Assembly (NCBI GenBank): GCA_003260325.1
Contig: MOLU01000008.1
Location: 1-53,677, forward strand
From: Candidatus Gracilibacteria bacterium GN02-872
GTDB taxonomy: Bacteria > Patescibacteriota > Gracilibacteria > BD1-5 > UBA6164
Reading direction: 5' to 3'
Length of the DNA: 53,677 bases
Position numbers and translations under genes: made by a program. Below the pieces are notes generated by a model. It was not told the origin of the DNA. It was given only the letters and a program-made list of their open reading frames with translations, and did not search any database. Below, piece by piece: positions 41,009 through 52,963 of this stretch; positions within the stretch are counted from its first letter, which is position 1; every line of letters begins with the position of its first letter.

Positions 41009-41935
41009 ATGTGAAAAAATAAACTTACTTCATCACAAGAAGAAAAATTAGATAAATACTTATTTCAAATGTTTTGACTTAATTCTAAACAAATTGAAAC
41101 TATAATAAGAGAAAGAAAAGAACTAGATTTTTTAAATAATTATAGATGAGCACTTTCTCTTTGGGCTGAGTATACTCAAGATACAAAGCAAAAAATAATT
41201 GTAACTCTTGACTGAAGAGATACAGCAGGAAAGGGAAGCAATATAAAAAGAGTTACAGAATATTTTGATATAAAAAGACACAATGAAGTAGCTTTTTGAA
41301 TACCAACTGCAAAAGAAAGATTTGAAGATAATTGGTTTAAAAGATATCAAAAATATTTTCCAAAACCTGGAGAAGTAACTTTTTTTGATAGAAGTTGGTA
41401 CAATAGAGCTTGAGTTGAAGCTGCAATGTGATTCTGTACAGAAGAAGAATACAATTGGTTTATGGCTAATGTTTCAGAATTTGAAAAAACACAAATTATT
41501 GATAAAAAGATAGATTTTATAAAAGTTTACCTTTCTATAACAAAAGAAACTCAAAAATTTAGATTAAAAAGAAGAGAACAAGATATGAAAAGATGGAAAT
41601 CTTCTTTTATTGATAAACAAGCTCAAGAAAAGTGGAATTATTATACTTTGGCTAAAGCAAATATTTTGAAAATGACAGATTCAGAGCATGCTCCTTGGAT
41701 GGTTCTTGACTCAAATGAAAAGTGGCTTTCAGCTATAGAAATCATAAAAGCAATTATAAATACATCTGAAGAAGTAGCTAAAATCATATCAAAAAATATA
41801 GATTTGACTCCAAATCCAAAAATAGTTAGAACAGCTACGCAAGAACTTGAAAGAATGAAAAAATCTTGAGATTTAAAAGCTATGAAAACAGATTTTAAAT
41901 TCAAAAATGCTGAAGAAAACCTAACAAAAAAGTAA
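41009..41935 (+). CDS. ppk2: Polyphosphate kinase 2 family protein
   Basis: 308 residues. Walker A is VTLDGRDTAGKGSNIKR near residue 68, the lid/acidic region is TFFDRSWYNRAGVEAAMGF near 128 and the family's RRKSW-type WKSSFIDKQAQEKW follows. PPK2 enzymes use polyphosphate to phosphorylate nucleoside mono- or diphosphates, useful in an organism with little energy metabolism. It lies between two HAD-like paralogues that may act on the same phosphate chemistry. First start ATG-TGA shows a UGA glycine at residue 2. Confidence 0.92.
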
Positions 41936-41957
41936 AAAGACTAAAATAGTCTTTTTT
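41934..41957 (+). terminator. Intrinsic terminator after ppk2
   Basis: AAAAAGACTA and TAGTCTTTTT arms with a three-base loop. Confidence 0.85.
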
Positions 41958-41976
41958 AATTAATTTTATAAAAAAT

Positions 41977-42930
41977 ATGAAAAATACTTTAAAATTAAAT
42001 AATTGAAATTTTACGCTTTGAATTTTTGATTTTGATGGAAATATTCTGAAAACAGATACTCCAGTTTACTTTCAAAATAAGCAAACTTGAGAGATAGAAA
42101 TATTTCAGGCACATTTTATTGATCAAAATATTTCTAAGTTTTATTGAGAAAATTCACTTTATAAAGAAGTTGAATACACTTATTCTGAATTTAAAGATGT
42201 TTTTTCTCAAAAATCAGAACATAGATGATTTGACTGAATGTTTTTTGATGTACAAAATGCCGTAAAAGAAAACAATTTCGCTCCGAGCTTTGAAGCATTT
42301 AAAGATATGTATTTAGTTTGAGCTAGAGTTTTTGCTATTTTGACAGCTCGTGGAAATAGCGCAGACAACTTTCAAAGAGCTTTTACTTATATAAATGAAA
42401 ATATTTTAAGTGAGCAAGAAAAAGAAAAACAGTTTCAAAATATAAAAAATAATTTTAATCTTTCAGAAAATATTTCTAGACAAGAGGCTCTGTATCACTA
42501 TTTTTGAAATATTATAAATTATATTCCTTGTCAAAATTTACAAATCTCAAAATTACTTTGATTTGAGAAAACTATGAGTTCTGCTGATAGAAAGGCTGAA
42601 ATGATAGAATTTTTAGTTAAATATTTTATTTCTTTACTTGAAAATATTTATAAAAAAAATATTTCAGAAATTCTTGAAAATTGAGAATCTATTTCAGTTT
42701 GATTTAGTGATGATAGTGATAAAAATATTATTGCAGCTTATCGTAAAATGAGAAATATTTTAGATGAAAATAAAATTTGTCCAGAAATAAACAAGAAATT
42801 TAGTCTTTATTTTACTTGACAAAGTGAACTCTATCCAGATTTAATCACAAAACTTGGTAATAAATCAAATTTTAGAACAACTGTAAAAAAAGATTGATTA
42901 AAAATTAAACTTAAAAAATTGACTTCTTAA
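41977..42930 (+). CDS. HAD-like protein, paralogue 2
   Basis: 317 residues, aligned with the 40066 protein over its full length: GIFDFDGNILKTDTPVYF is shared exactly, as are FAILTA-GNS, IINYIPC and SVGFSDD. Differences are concentrated in the cap. The tandem arrangement around ppk2 indicates duplication with the kinase gene in between. It ends with the same KIKLKK tail plus LTS. Confidence 0.75.
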
Positions 42931-42970
42931 AAAATATTTATTATAATTTATTTCTCAACTTTGAAAAGGA

Positions 42971-43002
42971 AAAAGCTAGTCTTTGACTAGCTTTATTTTT
43001 TT
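42971..43002 (+). terminator. Intrinsic terminator
   Basis: AAAGCTAGTC and GACTAGCTTT arms with a TTT loop, then T-rich sequence. Confidence 0.85.
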
Positions 43003-43078
43003 GATTTAAATTTGATTTGCAATTTTGGAAACTTACTATAAAATATATAGCAATTTATAATTTTAAAAATTTATTGAA

Positions 43079-44692
43079 ATGAAGGCTAGTGACCTATTTG
43101 TAGATATTTTAGAGAAAAAATGAGTAAAAGTTATTTATTGAGTTCCGTGAGAAGAAAATTTAGATTTTATTGATTCTATAAGGAAAAACTGAAAAATAGA
43201 ATTGATTTTAACTAGAAATGAGCAAACAGCTGTTTTTATGGCTTCAACTTACGGAAGACTGACTTGAGAAGTTTGAGTTGCTCTTGCTACTTTGTGACCA
43301 GGTGCTACAAATATGCTTACTTGAGTTGCTTATGCACAACTTTGAGGTTTTCCAGTTTTGGTAATAACAGGACAAAAACCAATTAAAAAGTCAAAACAAT
43401 GACTTTTTCAAATAATAGATGTTGTTTCTATGATGAAATCTATCACAAAATTTTCTACAACTGTGGTAAGTGCTTCCCGTATTCCATATATTTTAAATAA
43501 TGCTTTTAAAGAAGCAACTTCTGAAAGACCAGGAGCTGTTCATATAGAGCTTCCTGAAGATATTGCGAGAGAAGAAGTTGATGAAATTCCAGATATTTTT
43601 TTGGAAAAAATAAGAAGACCAATTGTTGATGAAAAATGAATTTTGAAATTAAAAGAAGAGCTAGAAAAAGCCAAATCTCCAATCATTTTGATTTGAGCTT
43701 GAGCAAACAGAAAAAGAATTACAAAATATTTAACAAAATTTATAGAAAAATATAAAATTCCTTTTTTTGCTTCACAAATGTGAAAATGAGTTGTTAGTGA
43801 GGATTTAAATGAATATCTTTGAACAGCAGCCTTAACAAGCGGAGATTATATTCACGATGCGATTGCTAAAAGTGATTTGATTTTGTCTGTTTGATATGAT
43901 CCAATTGAAAAGCCAACACATTTAGTCTGAATTTGATGAACAAAGACTATTCACATAAATTTTTATTCTTCGCAAATAGATGCTGTTTATAATCCATTTC
44001 TTGAAATTGTTTGAGATATTGCAAATACTTTTTGGCAGCTTTTTGAAGCAAATATTTCTGCAGACTGGGATTTTTCAGAAATTTACCAAATAAAAGATGA
44101 ATATTTTCAAAAAATAGAAGAAAATATAAAAAATGAGGATATGTGAGATGATGTGATTTGACCAAGAAAACTTGTTTGTGATGTTAGAGAAATTTTGTCA
44201 AAAGATGATATTGTTGCTCTTGATAATGGGCTTTATAAACTTTGGTTTGCTAGAAATTACAAAACTTTTGAACCAAACACTTTGCTTCTTGATAATGCTC
44301 TTGCTACAATGTGAGCAGGTCTTTCATCTGGACTGGAAGCCAAAAGGATAAATCCAGATAAAAATGTTGTTGTTGTGACTGGTGATTGATGACTTGTGAT
44401 GAATTTGTGAGATTTGGAAACAGCTGTCAGATTAAAGCTTGATTTGACGATTGTTGTGCTAAATAATCATTCTTACTGAATGATAAAGTGGAAACAATCT
44501 TGAGCAAAAATGCCTACTTGGTGACTTGATTTCTGAAATCCTGATTTTGTAAAATTGGCAGAATCTTTTTGAGCAAAAGGCTACAAAGTAAAAAATAAAA
44601 ATGATTTTAAAGACACTTTACAAAAAACTTTATCAGAAAAATGAATAAAAATAATTGATTTAGATTTTAAATATCCTTTGGAAATAAAATAA
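43079..44692 (+). CDS. ThDP-dependent enzyme, acetolactate synthase large-subunit-like
   Basis: 537 residues with three ThDP-enzyme domains. The PYR domain has YGVPGEENLDF and the cofactor-activating glutamate in TRNEQTAVFMA. The middle domain has SPIILIGAGANR. The PP domain has GDGGLVMNLGDLETAVRLKL and NNHSYGMI for diphosphate/Mg binding. It resembles acetolactate synthase, but no regulatory subunit (ilvN) or other branched-chain genes are near. An aldehyde dehydrogenase follows 49 bases on, so carboligase or decarboxylase activity feeding that enzyme is possible. Confidence 0.88.
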
Positions 44693-44741
44693 ATTTATTT
44701 AAGAAATACTAGAAAAATATTTTATAAAATAATTAAAAAAA

Positions 44742-46106
44742 ATGACAAAACTACAATCTATAAATCCTTTTACAGAGGAACTAAATGCAGAGTTTGATTT
44801 GATTTCTAGAGAAGAACTTTCTGAAAAAATAGATACGGCTCACAGAGCATTTTTGGAATGGAAAAAAACTCCAAATTCTAGAAAAAAAGAACTTATGCTT
44901 AAACTAGCTGATACAATAGAAGCTGAGCAAGATGAATTAGCTAAAATCGAAACAAAAGAAATGTGAATGCTTTACACTTTTTCCTTTGCTTGACTGACAA
45001 AAACTGCAAATTTGATTAGATGGTTTGCAAATAATTTTGAAAATATTTTAAAATCTGAAGAATTTGAAACAAATGGCTTAAAAGTGCAAACTCAATACGA
45101 TCCACTTTGAGTGATTTACTGAATTGCACCTTGGAACTTTCCTTTTAATCAGGTTTTGAGAGCTGCTGTTCCAAATATTTTGGCTTGAAATACAACAATT
45201 TATAAACACGCATCAAATACACCAATTGCTTGAGCCAAAATAGAAGAATTATTTTTAAAAGCATGATTTCCAGTTTGAATTTACCAAAATCTTTTTGTTT
45301 TACCTTCAGAAAGCGAATACATACTTTCTAGAAAAGAAGTTGCTTGAGTAAACCTAACAGGTTCAGAGTGAGCTGGAAGCGCAATTTGAGCTTTAGCAGG
45401 GAAATATTTAAAACCTTCAGTTTTAGAATTATGATGAAATGATGCTTTTATAGTGCTAAAAACTGATAATATTAAAAAAGTCGCAGAAGAAGCTATAAAA
45501 GCAAGAATTTCAAATAATTGACAAAAATGTAATTCTTCAAAAAGATTTATCGTTTTGGAAAAATATTATGAAGATTTTTGTAAATATGCCGTAGAATACA
45601 CAAAAACTTTAAAAATTTGAGATCCAATGCAAGCAGAAACTCAAATTTGACCAATGGCAAAAGAATTTCTTTTAAATGAGATAGATTCTCAAGTTCAAAA
45701 AACAGTGAAGGAGTGAGCAAAACTTCTGATTTGAGGGAAAAGAATTGATAGGAAATGATATTTTTATGAACCAACAATTTTGGCTGATGTTACACCAGAA
45801 ATGACTTCTTACAAAGAAGAAATATTTGGTCCTGTAGCTTCAATTATAAAAGTAAAGGATGTAGATGAAGCTATTGAATTAGCAAATAAAAGTGATTTTG
45901 GGCTTTGTTGAGCTGTTTATTGAGATGATTCTGAGGAGATTTTAGAAGTAGCAAAAAGAATAGAAACTTGAATGGTTTTTTTGAATAAACCAGCAGCTTC
46001 ACAAGCAAGTCTACCTTTTGGTTGAGTGAAAAAATCTGGTTACTGAAAGGAAAACTGACCAGAGTGACTAAAAGCATTTACAAATAAAAAAGTTATTGTT
46101 TTGTAA
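44742..46106 (+). CDS. NAD(P)-dependent aldehyde dehydrogenase
   Basis: 454 residues. APWNFPFNQVLRAAVPNILAG marks the cofactor region, LTGSEGAGSAIGA the Rossmann loop, LELGGND the general-base glutamate and NNGQKCNSSKRF the catalytic cysteine. YEPTILADVTPEM and GYGKENGPEGLKAF close the family signature. Closest in style to succinate-semialdehyde dehydrogenases, but substrate is not certain. Likely a two-gene unit with the ThDP enzyme. Confidence 0.92.
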
Positions 46107-46109
46107 AAT

Positions 46110-46141
46110 AAAAAGTAGAATGAAAAAATTCTACTTTTTTT
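46110..46141 (+). terminator. Intrinsic terminator
   Basis: AAAAAGTAGAAT and ATTCTACTTTTT arms with a six-base loop. Confidence 0.85.
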
Positions 46142-46223
46142 ATAGAAAAAATTTACATAAAAAAATACTTTTAAATCAAAAAAAAATTTGTATAATATAA
46201 AAAATATTTCAAAAAAATAAAAA

Positions 46224-47357
46224 ATGATTTATGACGTAATTATCGTTTGAGCCGGAGCTGCTGGACTTTTCTCAGGAATTTGCTTAAATAAAAATCTAAA
46301 AAAATTGATTCTTGAAAAAACAGCTAAACCTTGAACAAAGGTTTTGATGTCAGGTTGAGAACGTGCAAATGTAAGTAATGCCGATATAGAGCCTACAAGA
46401 GATTATTTTACTCAAAATAAAAAATTTTTGTTTTCGATTTTTTCAAATTATACAAACTGGGACACTATGAGTTTTTTTGCTGAAAATTGAGTAGAAATCG
46501 TTGAAGAAGACAGAAATAGACTTATTTTAAAAAGTTGAGATTCAAAAGAACTTTTGACTTGTTTGCTGAAAAATATTCAAAAAAGTAATTGTGAACTAAA
46601 AATAAATCAAGATATTAAAAATATTTCAAAAAATAAAGATTTGCTTTTTGAAATCGTAAATTCTTCAGAAGAAAAATATTTCTCAAAAAATGTAATAATT
46701 GCAAGTTGATGAAAATCTTTTCCTCAAGTTTGAACAACTGGTGAAGGCTACAATATCGCAAAATCTTTTTGAATTGAAGTTGTGAATCCTTACAGAACTC
46801 TTTGTGGAATGGCTACAAAAAGGGACTTAAGTGAAATTTCTTGAGTTTCTGTTAATTTGCAAATGCAGTTATTTGATCGCAAAAATGAAAAAAAAGCTAT
46901 TTATTCAGAAAGCTGACCTTTACTTTTTACTCATTTTTGAGTGAGTTGACCTATCGTTCATAATCTTTCAAATGCAATTTGAGAATATTTAAATTTACTT
47001 AAAATAGACGAAATTGATTTTGAAAAATATATTTTAGAAAATTTATTTTTATCTTTGAAATTTGATTTAGAAAAGACTCCAAAAAGAATTTTAAAATTTT
47101 TTGAACTAAGTTCTGAAAAGAATTTAATCAACCTGGATTTACAAAACTGGAGAAGTTGGAAAGAAGCAAAAGCAACTTGATGAGGAATTTCTACTAATGA
47201 TCTAGATAATCATATGCAAGCGAAAAAAGTTTCTTGACTATATTTTATTTGAGAAGTTGTTGATGTTACAGGTAAAACATGAGGATTTAATTTACAATGG
47301 GCTTGGAGTAGCGCTTTTGTCGCAAGTAAAAATATAAATGAAAAATTTATTAAATAA
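46224..47357 (+). CDS. HI0933/YhiN family FAD-dependent oxidoreductase
   Basis: 377 residues. The FAD-binding VIIVGAGAAGLFSGI starts at residue 5; LEKTAKPGTKVLMSGGERANVSN and ASGGKSFPQVGTTGEGYNIA are family signatures. The C-terminal [30 protein letters not shown] completes the fold. Reaction and substrate are unknown for this family. One UGA glycine falls in each key FAD motif. It precedes the second AI-2E gene by nine bases. Confidence 0.92.
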
Positions 47358-47366
47358 TTTAAAAAA

Positions 47367-48419
47367 ATGAAAGAAAATTCTGTACTAAACTATATAATGA
47401 TTTGAGTAATGATAATTGTATCATTCTTACTTTTTTATTTACTTTACATTTGAGATTTTATATTTGTTCCACTCGTTGTCTCTTTTTTTCTATTTATTCT
47501 TTTTCGTTGAGTTTATTCATTTTTTCAAAAATATATAAAAATCAAACCAATCTCTATAATTCTAACTTTATGAACTTTTTTTTCATTTTTTGTAATTGTT
47601 TGATTTATCATCACAACTCAAGTTTGAAGTTTTATTGATAGTTCTGGGAAAATAGTTCAATGATTTTCAAAGCTTTTAGTTTCAATAGAGTGAATTTGAG
47701 ATAATTTTTGAATTGATTTAAAAGATTATTTAAATTTAGAATATTTGAGATGACTTTTAACAAAAATAAATTTTTCAGCAATTTGAAAAAATGTTTATAG
47801 CTTCACTACTTGAGCCATTTCACTTTTTTTGACAATTCTAGTTTTGTTATTTTTTATGATTTTGGAAAGAAATGATTTTAAGAAAAAGATAAAATATAAT
47901 TTTGATTCAAAAATAACTAGAAAAGTTCAAAATATTTATGAAAAAGTTAGTTCTGATTTGAATTTATATTTTTCTACAAAATTTTTTTTAGCTTTGTTTA
48001 ATGGAGTTGTTGCGACTATTATAATGAGTTTTTTTTGACTTGATTTTGCTTTGACTTTTTGACTTATTGTTTTTGTAATGGATTTTATTCCGATTGTTTG
48101 AGCTTTGATTGCGCTTTGACTTCCTTTTTTATATTCTTTAGTTGTTTTTGATAGTATTTGGTCTTCGTTTTTGATGCTATTTTCTATGTATGTTCCTCAA
48201 ATTGTAACTGGAAATTTTGTAGAGCCAAAAATTATGTGAGATAGACTTAATATTAGTTATATTGTTTTTGTTTTGGCTTTACTTTTTTGGACTCAGTTTT
48301 GGTGAATAATTTGAGCCTTTTTAGCAACTCCGATCATGGTTACAATAAATATAATTTTATCAAAATTTGAAGCCACAAAATTTATTTCAGTTTTATTATC
48401 AAAAGATTGATGAAAATAA
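47367..48419 (+). CDS. AI-2E family transporter (second copy)
   Basis: 350 residues, about eight membrane segments. The signature reads FGLIVFVMDFIPIVGALIAL, then MYVPQIVTGNFVEPKIMGDR and the closing WGIIGAFLATPIMVTINI. It is only distantly similar to the 36683 copy, so they are likely ancient paralogues with separate roles. It ends -KDGGK with two consecutive UGA glycines. Confidence 0.9.
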
Positions 48420-48452
48420 AAATCTCTTGCTTAAGTTCAAGAGATTTTTTTC
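48419..48452. terminator. Bidirectional intrinsic terminator
   Basis: AAAATCTCTTG and CAAGAGATTTT arms between convergent genes; it contains the recG stop codon. Confidence 0.85.
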
Positions 48453-50452
48453 TTTTCAAAAATTTCTTCTATATCTTCTCTGATTTGAGAAATAAGCTCC
48501 AAATCTGTTAATTTTGCTATTTTTAAATCAGGAATTCAACTCTGTCTGATTCCATAAACTTCTCCTGGTCATCTTAATTCTAAATCTATTTCAGCTAATT
48601 CAAATCAATTATTTGTCCTTTCCATCGCTTTTAATCTATCTGTGTATTGCCCTTTTGTAGGAAAAAGGTAACAATACGATTGATAAGCTCATCTCCCAAC
48701 TCTTCCTCTAAATTGATGAAGTTGAGATAGTCCAAATCTTTCAGCTCACTCAATACACATAATAGTTGAATTTGGGACATCAACTCAGACTTCTACAACT
48801 GAAGTAGAAGACAAAATCTGGATTTTATTTTCAACAAATTCTTGCATAATTTGATCTTTTTCTTTTGGTTTCATTTTTCAGTGAAGAAGACCAACTTTAA
48901 AAGGGAAAAATATTTCTTTTAAATTTTCCCAAGTGTTTATTGCATTTGCTAAATCTACTTTTTCTGATTCTTCTACAAGAGGAGAGATCCAAAAAGCTTG
49001 CCTTCATTTTTCAACTTCTGCTCTGACGAAATTTTCTATTTGAAGTCTTTGTTCTTCGTTTTTAGCAACTTTTGTAAATATTTCTTTTCTTCATTTTGGA
49101 TATTCTGAAATAATTGATAAATCTTGATCTCAGTAAAGAGTCAAAGCCAAAGTTCTAGGTATCGGAGTTGCTGTCATATTTAAATTATGAGGAATAATTC
49201 ACGACTTATTTCAAAATCATTTTTCTAAAGTTTCTCTTTGTTTTACTCAAAATCTGTGTTGTTCATCAACTACGACAAAACCTAAATTTGCAAATTCTAC
49301 ATCTTCTTGCACAAGTGCGTGAGTTCCGATAACTAAGTCAACTGTTCAATTTTTTAGTTTTTGCTTTACTGATTTTTTTTGTTTTTCTGTTAAACTTCAA
49401 ACAAGCAATTCTGAACTTATTCAAAAATTTAAAAGAAAATTTTGCATTCATCAAAAATGTTGACGAGCAAGTATTTCCGTGGGAGCCATAATTGCAACTT
49501 GAACATTTTGATTTTTTCTATTTTCTAAAATAAAATGAACTGCTCAAACAAAAGCAACTGCCGTTTTCCCAGTTCAAACATCTCACTCCAAAAGCCTTTG
49601 CATACAATGTGTTTTTTCCATATCTTTTAAAATTTGAAAAAGAGAAATTTTTTGATGATTTGTAAATTCAAAAGGAAAAAATGAAAGAATTTCTTTTACT
49701 TTTTCTGGATTTAGTGATGTCGCAATCGATTTTCATTCACTATTTTTGAAATTTTCGTACTTTTCTCAAATTGATCTGAAATTTATATCAAAAAGTTCAC
49801 TATAAGCAAGTCTGTATTGAGCTTGTTCTATATCTTGTTTATTCTTTGGAAAATGTATTCTAGTAATTGCATCTCTTCTACTTATAAATCAATATTTTTT
49901 AAGAATTTCTTCTGGTAAATCTTCAGAAATATCTTTAATAAAATTTTTTAAAAGAATCATTTTTCATTCAATCCATTTACTTGGAATATAGTTTATTTCG
50001 GGATAAATCGGAACTATTTCTCAAGAAATTTTTTCTAAATCAGTTTCTGTTTCAGGACTTTGAAAAGTCACTTTTCAGAAAGAATATTTTACTTTTCAGG
50101 AAATAATAATTTTTTTGTTTTCAAAAGATTTTAATTGAGTTGATAAATATTTTCTATTGAACCAAACTGCTTCGCTTAAAAATCAATTTTTGTCTTCCAA
50201 AACAGCTTTTGTTAAAAGTTTATTATTTCAAGTTTTTTGTGAAGAAATAGACAATAGCTTAACTAAAACAGTATTTTTCTCTTTGACGTTTAAAAGTGAA
50301 AAATTATCAAGCACATTTGTCCTATCATCATAATCTCTTGGGAAATGGTTCAGTAAATCAGCGATTGTTATGATTCATCATTTTTCCAAAGCTTTTATAT
50401 AATTTTCTGTTGTTCTGAGCAATGTTTTGCTTAATTTATCGGAAAGAAGCAT
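48431..50452 (-). CDS. recG: ATP-dependent DNA helicase RecG
   Basis: 673 residues, normal length. An N-terminal wedge/OB domain precedes the two helicase domains: Walker [16 protein letters not shown] near residue 288, [11 protein letters not shown], the DEQH box [10 protein letters not shown] near 395, [12 protein letters not shown] and a C-terminal [12 protein letters not shown]. RecG remodels stalled replication forks and branched DNA. An exact 127-base part of this gene (49253-49379) reappears inverted at the window end. Confidence 0.97.
49253..49379. repeat. 127-bp segment identical (inverted) to the window end
   Basis: This recG-internal stretch is the exact reverse complement of 53551-53677. 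The match breaks immediately outside, at an A-run. Confidence 0.95.
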
Positions 50453-50533
50453 TTTTTATTTTTTAGAAATATTTTTAAATAAATATAATTATTTTTCAGA
50501 ATAAATCAATTTTTTACAAAAATTTTAAAAAAC

Positions 50534-50561
50534 TTGAAATTTAAGCTTTTCTGTTTATAAT
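50534..50561 (+). promoter_or_regulatory. Promoter of rsmG operon
   Basis: TTGAAA (50534) and TATAAT (50556), 16-base spacing, 30 bases before the ATG. Confidence 0.65.
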
Positions 50562-50590
50562 TTGCTTGATTTTATAAGAAATATTTTTTT

Positions 50591-51292
50591 ATGCAGGAAA
50601 TTTTTAAAAAATACAAAATAGAGCTTGAACAAAGTGAAATCGAGAAATTTCAAAAATTTTTAGAAATTTTTAAAGAAAAAAATTCTCAAATCAATCTTTC
50701 TGCAATCAGAGATGATGAATGAATTATAGAAAAACATTTTGTTGATTCTGTTATTTTAAATATTTTTTTAGATTTTTTTGAGTTTTGAGAAAATCCTAAA
50801 ATTGCAGATTTATGAACAGGATGAGGTTTTCCTTTGATTCCACTTGCAATTGTAAATCCTTCAGCTCAGTTTGTTTGAATTGATTCTGTTGGGAAGAAAC
50901 TCAAAGCAATTGATGAATTTGTTGAAAATCTTAATTTAAAAAATGTAAAAACTTTGAATTGAAGAGCTGAAGAAATCGGACAAAATCTAGATTATAGAGA
51001 AAGTTTTGATTTTGTAGTTAGTAGAGCAACAGCGTATTTACCAACTTTGCTTGAATATGCAATTCCTTTACTAAAAGTTTGATGAATATTTTGTGCTTAC
51101 AAACTTGAAGATCGTGAAGAACTTCAAACTAGTAAAAAAGCTCTAGCTAGACTTGGAGCAAAAATCATAAAAGTAAAAAATTATAGGCTTGCAGAACAAG
51201 ACAGAGTAATAATTTTTATAGAAAAACTTGAAAAAACAGCTTCAAAGTATCCGAGAAAAAATGGAATTCCTCTACAAAATCCTATAAAATAA
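50591..51292 (+). CDS. rsmG: 16S rRNA (guanine527-N7)-methyltransferase RsmG
   Basis: 233 residues. NLSAIRDDEGIIEKHFVDSV and the SAM motif IADLGTGGGFPLIPLAI (three UGA glycines) identify the family. FDFVVSRATAYLPTLLEYA and the RVIIFIEK end complete it. It methylates G527 in the 530 loop of 16S rRNA. First gene of a four-gene run with gaps of 18, 9 and 3 bases. Confidence 0.95.
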
Positions 51293-51310
51293 AATTATTT
51301 AACAAAAAAT

Positions 51311-51871
51311 ATGATTTACATACTTCCAACAGATACTTGCTTTTGATTATGATGCGAAGTGAGTGATCCAAAATCTTATGAAAAAATTTACGAAATCAAA
51401 AAAAGAGATAAATCAAAACCTTTATCAATAATGGTTCCTAGCTTTTCTTGGCTTGAAAAAAACACAGATTTGACTAAACAACAAATTGATTTTCTGAGAA
51501 ATTATAAAGAACCTTTTACTGTTTTAGCTGGTTGTGATTATTTAAAAATTTGGATAAATTTTGTAAATGAAGAAGAAAATGAAGAATTTTTTAATAGAGA
51601 TATTTATGAAAAATTTGCTTTTCGAGTTGCAAATAACGAAACACAAGAAAAGCTTTTAAAAGAAACTTGACCTATTTTTTTGACAAGCGCAAATCCAAGC
51701 AAGAATCCTGAAATTTATAATTTTTCAGAAATAGAAAAATATTTTTGAAATTTGATAGAAAAAGGAAAAATAAAATTTTTATGACCAAAAAAAGATTTAA
51801 TAAAAACCAAACCTAGTGAGATTTTTGAATTTGTTTGAGAAAGTTTGGAAAAAAATATTTTAAGAAAATAA
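51311..51871 (+). CDS. Sua5/YciO/YrdC-like protein
   Basis: 186 residues. It starts YILPTDTCFGLGCEVSDP, followed by IYEIKKRDKSKPLSIMV, FAFRVANNE and FLTSANPSKNPEI: the conserved order of the YrdC fold, with the KR-x-K nucleotide site. The canonical enzyme makes threonylcarbamoyl-AMP for the t6A37 tRNA modification. Some motifs are looser than in TsaC/Sua5 and an acidic insert is present, so YciO-type function is possible. Confidence 0.85.
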
Positions 51872-51880
51872 TAATTTAAA

Positions 51881-52960
51881 ATGACAAAAAAAGCTTTATT
51901 TGCCATTTCTAGCCTTTGACTTTGACATGCTACAAGAACTCTTCCAATTATCAAAAAGTACTTAGAAAAAGGTTTCAAAATTGATATTGTCAGTTTTTGA
52001 AATGCTTTAAATTATTTGAAAAATGATTTAAAAGAAAATGTAAACTTTTATGAATTTGAAGATTATCCTGCTTTGGAAAGGTGAGATTGAATAAGTTATT
52101 ATTATTTTTTGATTCAGGATACTTTAAAAACACATTCTCTTATCAAAAAAGAACAAGATTTTATAGAATCTTTGCAGGAAAAAAATAACTATGATTTTAT
52201 TTTCTCTGATTGAAGATACTGAAGTTATAGCAAAAAAACGAAGTGCTATATTTTGTCTCATCAATTGTCTTTTGATATTCCGAAATTTTTCTGATTTTCT
52301 CAAAAATTTATGGATAACTACAATAAAAAAGTTTTTCAAAAGTTTGATATGCTTTTTATTCCTGATTATGAAGATAAAAAAGACAATTTAGCTTGAAAAC
52401 TTTCTCATCCAGATCGGATTTGAGAGGTGAATCATTGTTATATTTGAATTTTATCAAGTTTTTTTGATGCTGAAAAAAAACAAAGTGATGAAATAGATTT
52501 CTTGGTTACTGTTAGCGGATATTTGACAGAAAGAAAAGATTTTTTTATAAGTGAAATAAAAAATAACTTAAAAAAAATGCCTGGGAAAAAAGTTTTTATT
52601 TTATGAAATACAAAAGAATTTAAAGAAGAAAAGCATTGAGAAGATTTACAAATTTATTCTTTTTTGAGCTGAGAAAAAAGAAATGAAATATTTCTAAAAA
52701 GTAAAAATATTGTTTCTAGAGCGGGTTACACGACAATTATGGATTTGATTGAATTGGATAAAAAAGCAATTTTGTATCCAACTCCAAATCAAACAGAACA
52801 AGAGTATTTGGCTGAATACTTGAGCAAAAAAGATATTTTCTTAGTTTGAAAAGATGCTTCAGATATTAAAAATTTAGCAAACTTTAAGCAAACAAAAAAT
52901 ATTTTCAAAACGAAAACAAAAGATGCTTTGGAAAAGATTTTAAAAATAATCAATTTATAA
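51881..52960 (+). CDS. Glycosyltransferase-like protein, MurG/GT28-type (MJ1255-like)
   Basis: 359 residues. The N-terminus KALFAISSLGLGHATRTLPI has the G-x-G-H-x-x-R loop of GT28/GT1 enzymes. The C-terminal domain shows FLVTVSGYLTERKDF, NIVSRAGYTTIMDLIELDKK and PNQTEQEYLAEYL, matching the donor-binding region of MurG-like proteins. It probably builds a glycolipid or surface glycan. Not MurG itself: the sugar-recognition motif differs. Same operon as rsmG. Confidence 0.8.
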
Positions 52961-52963
52961 AAA

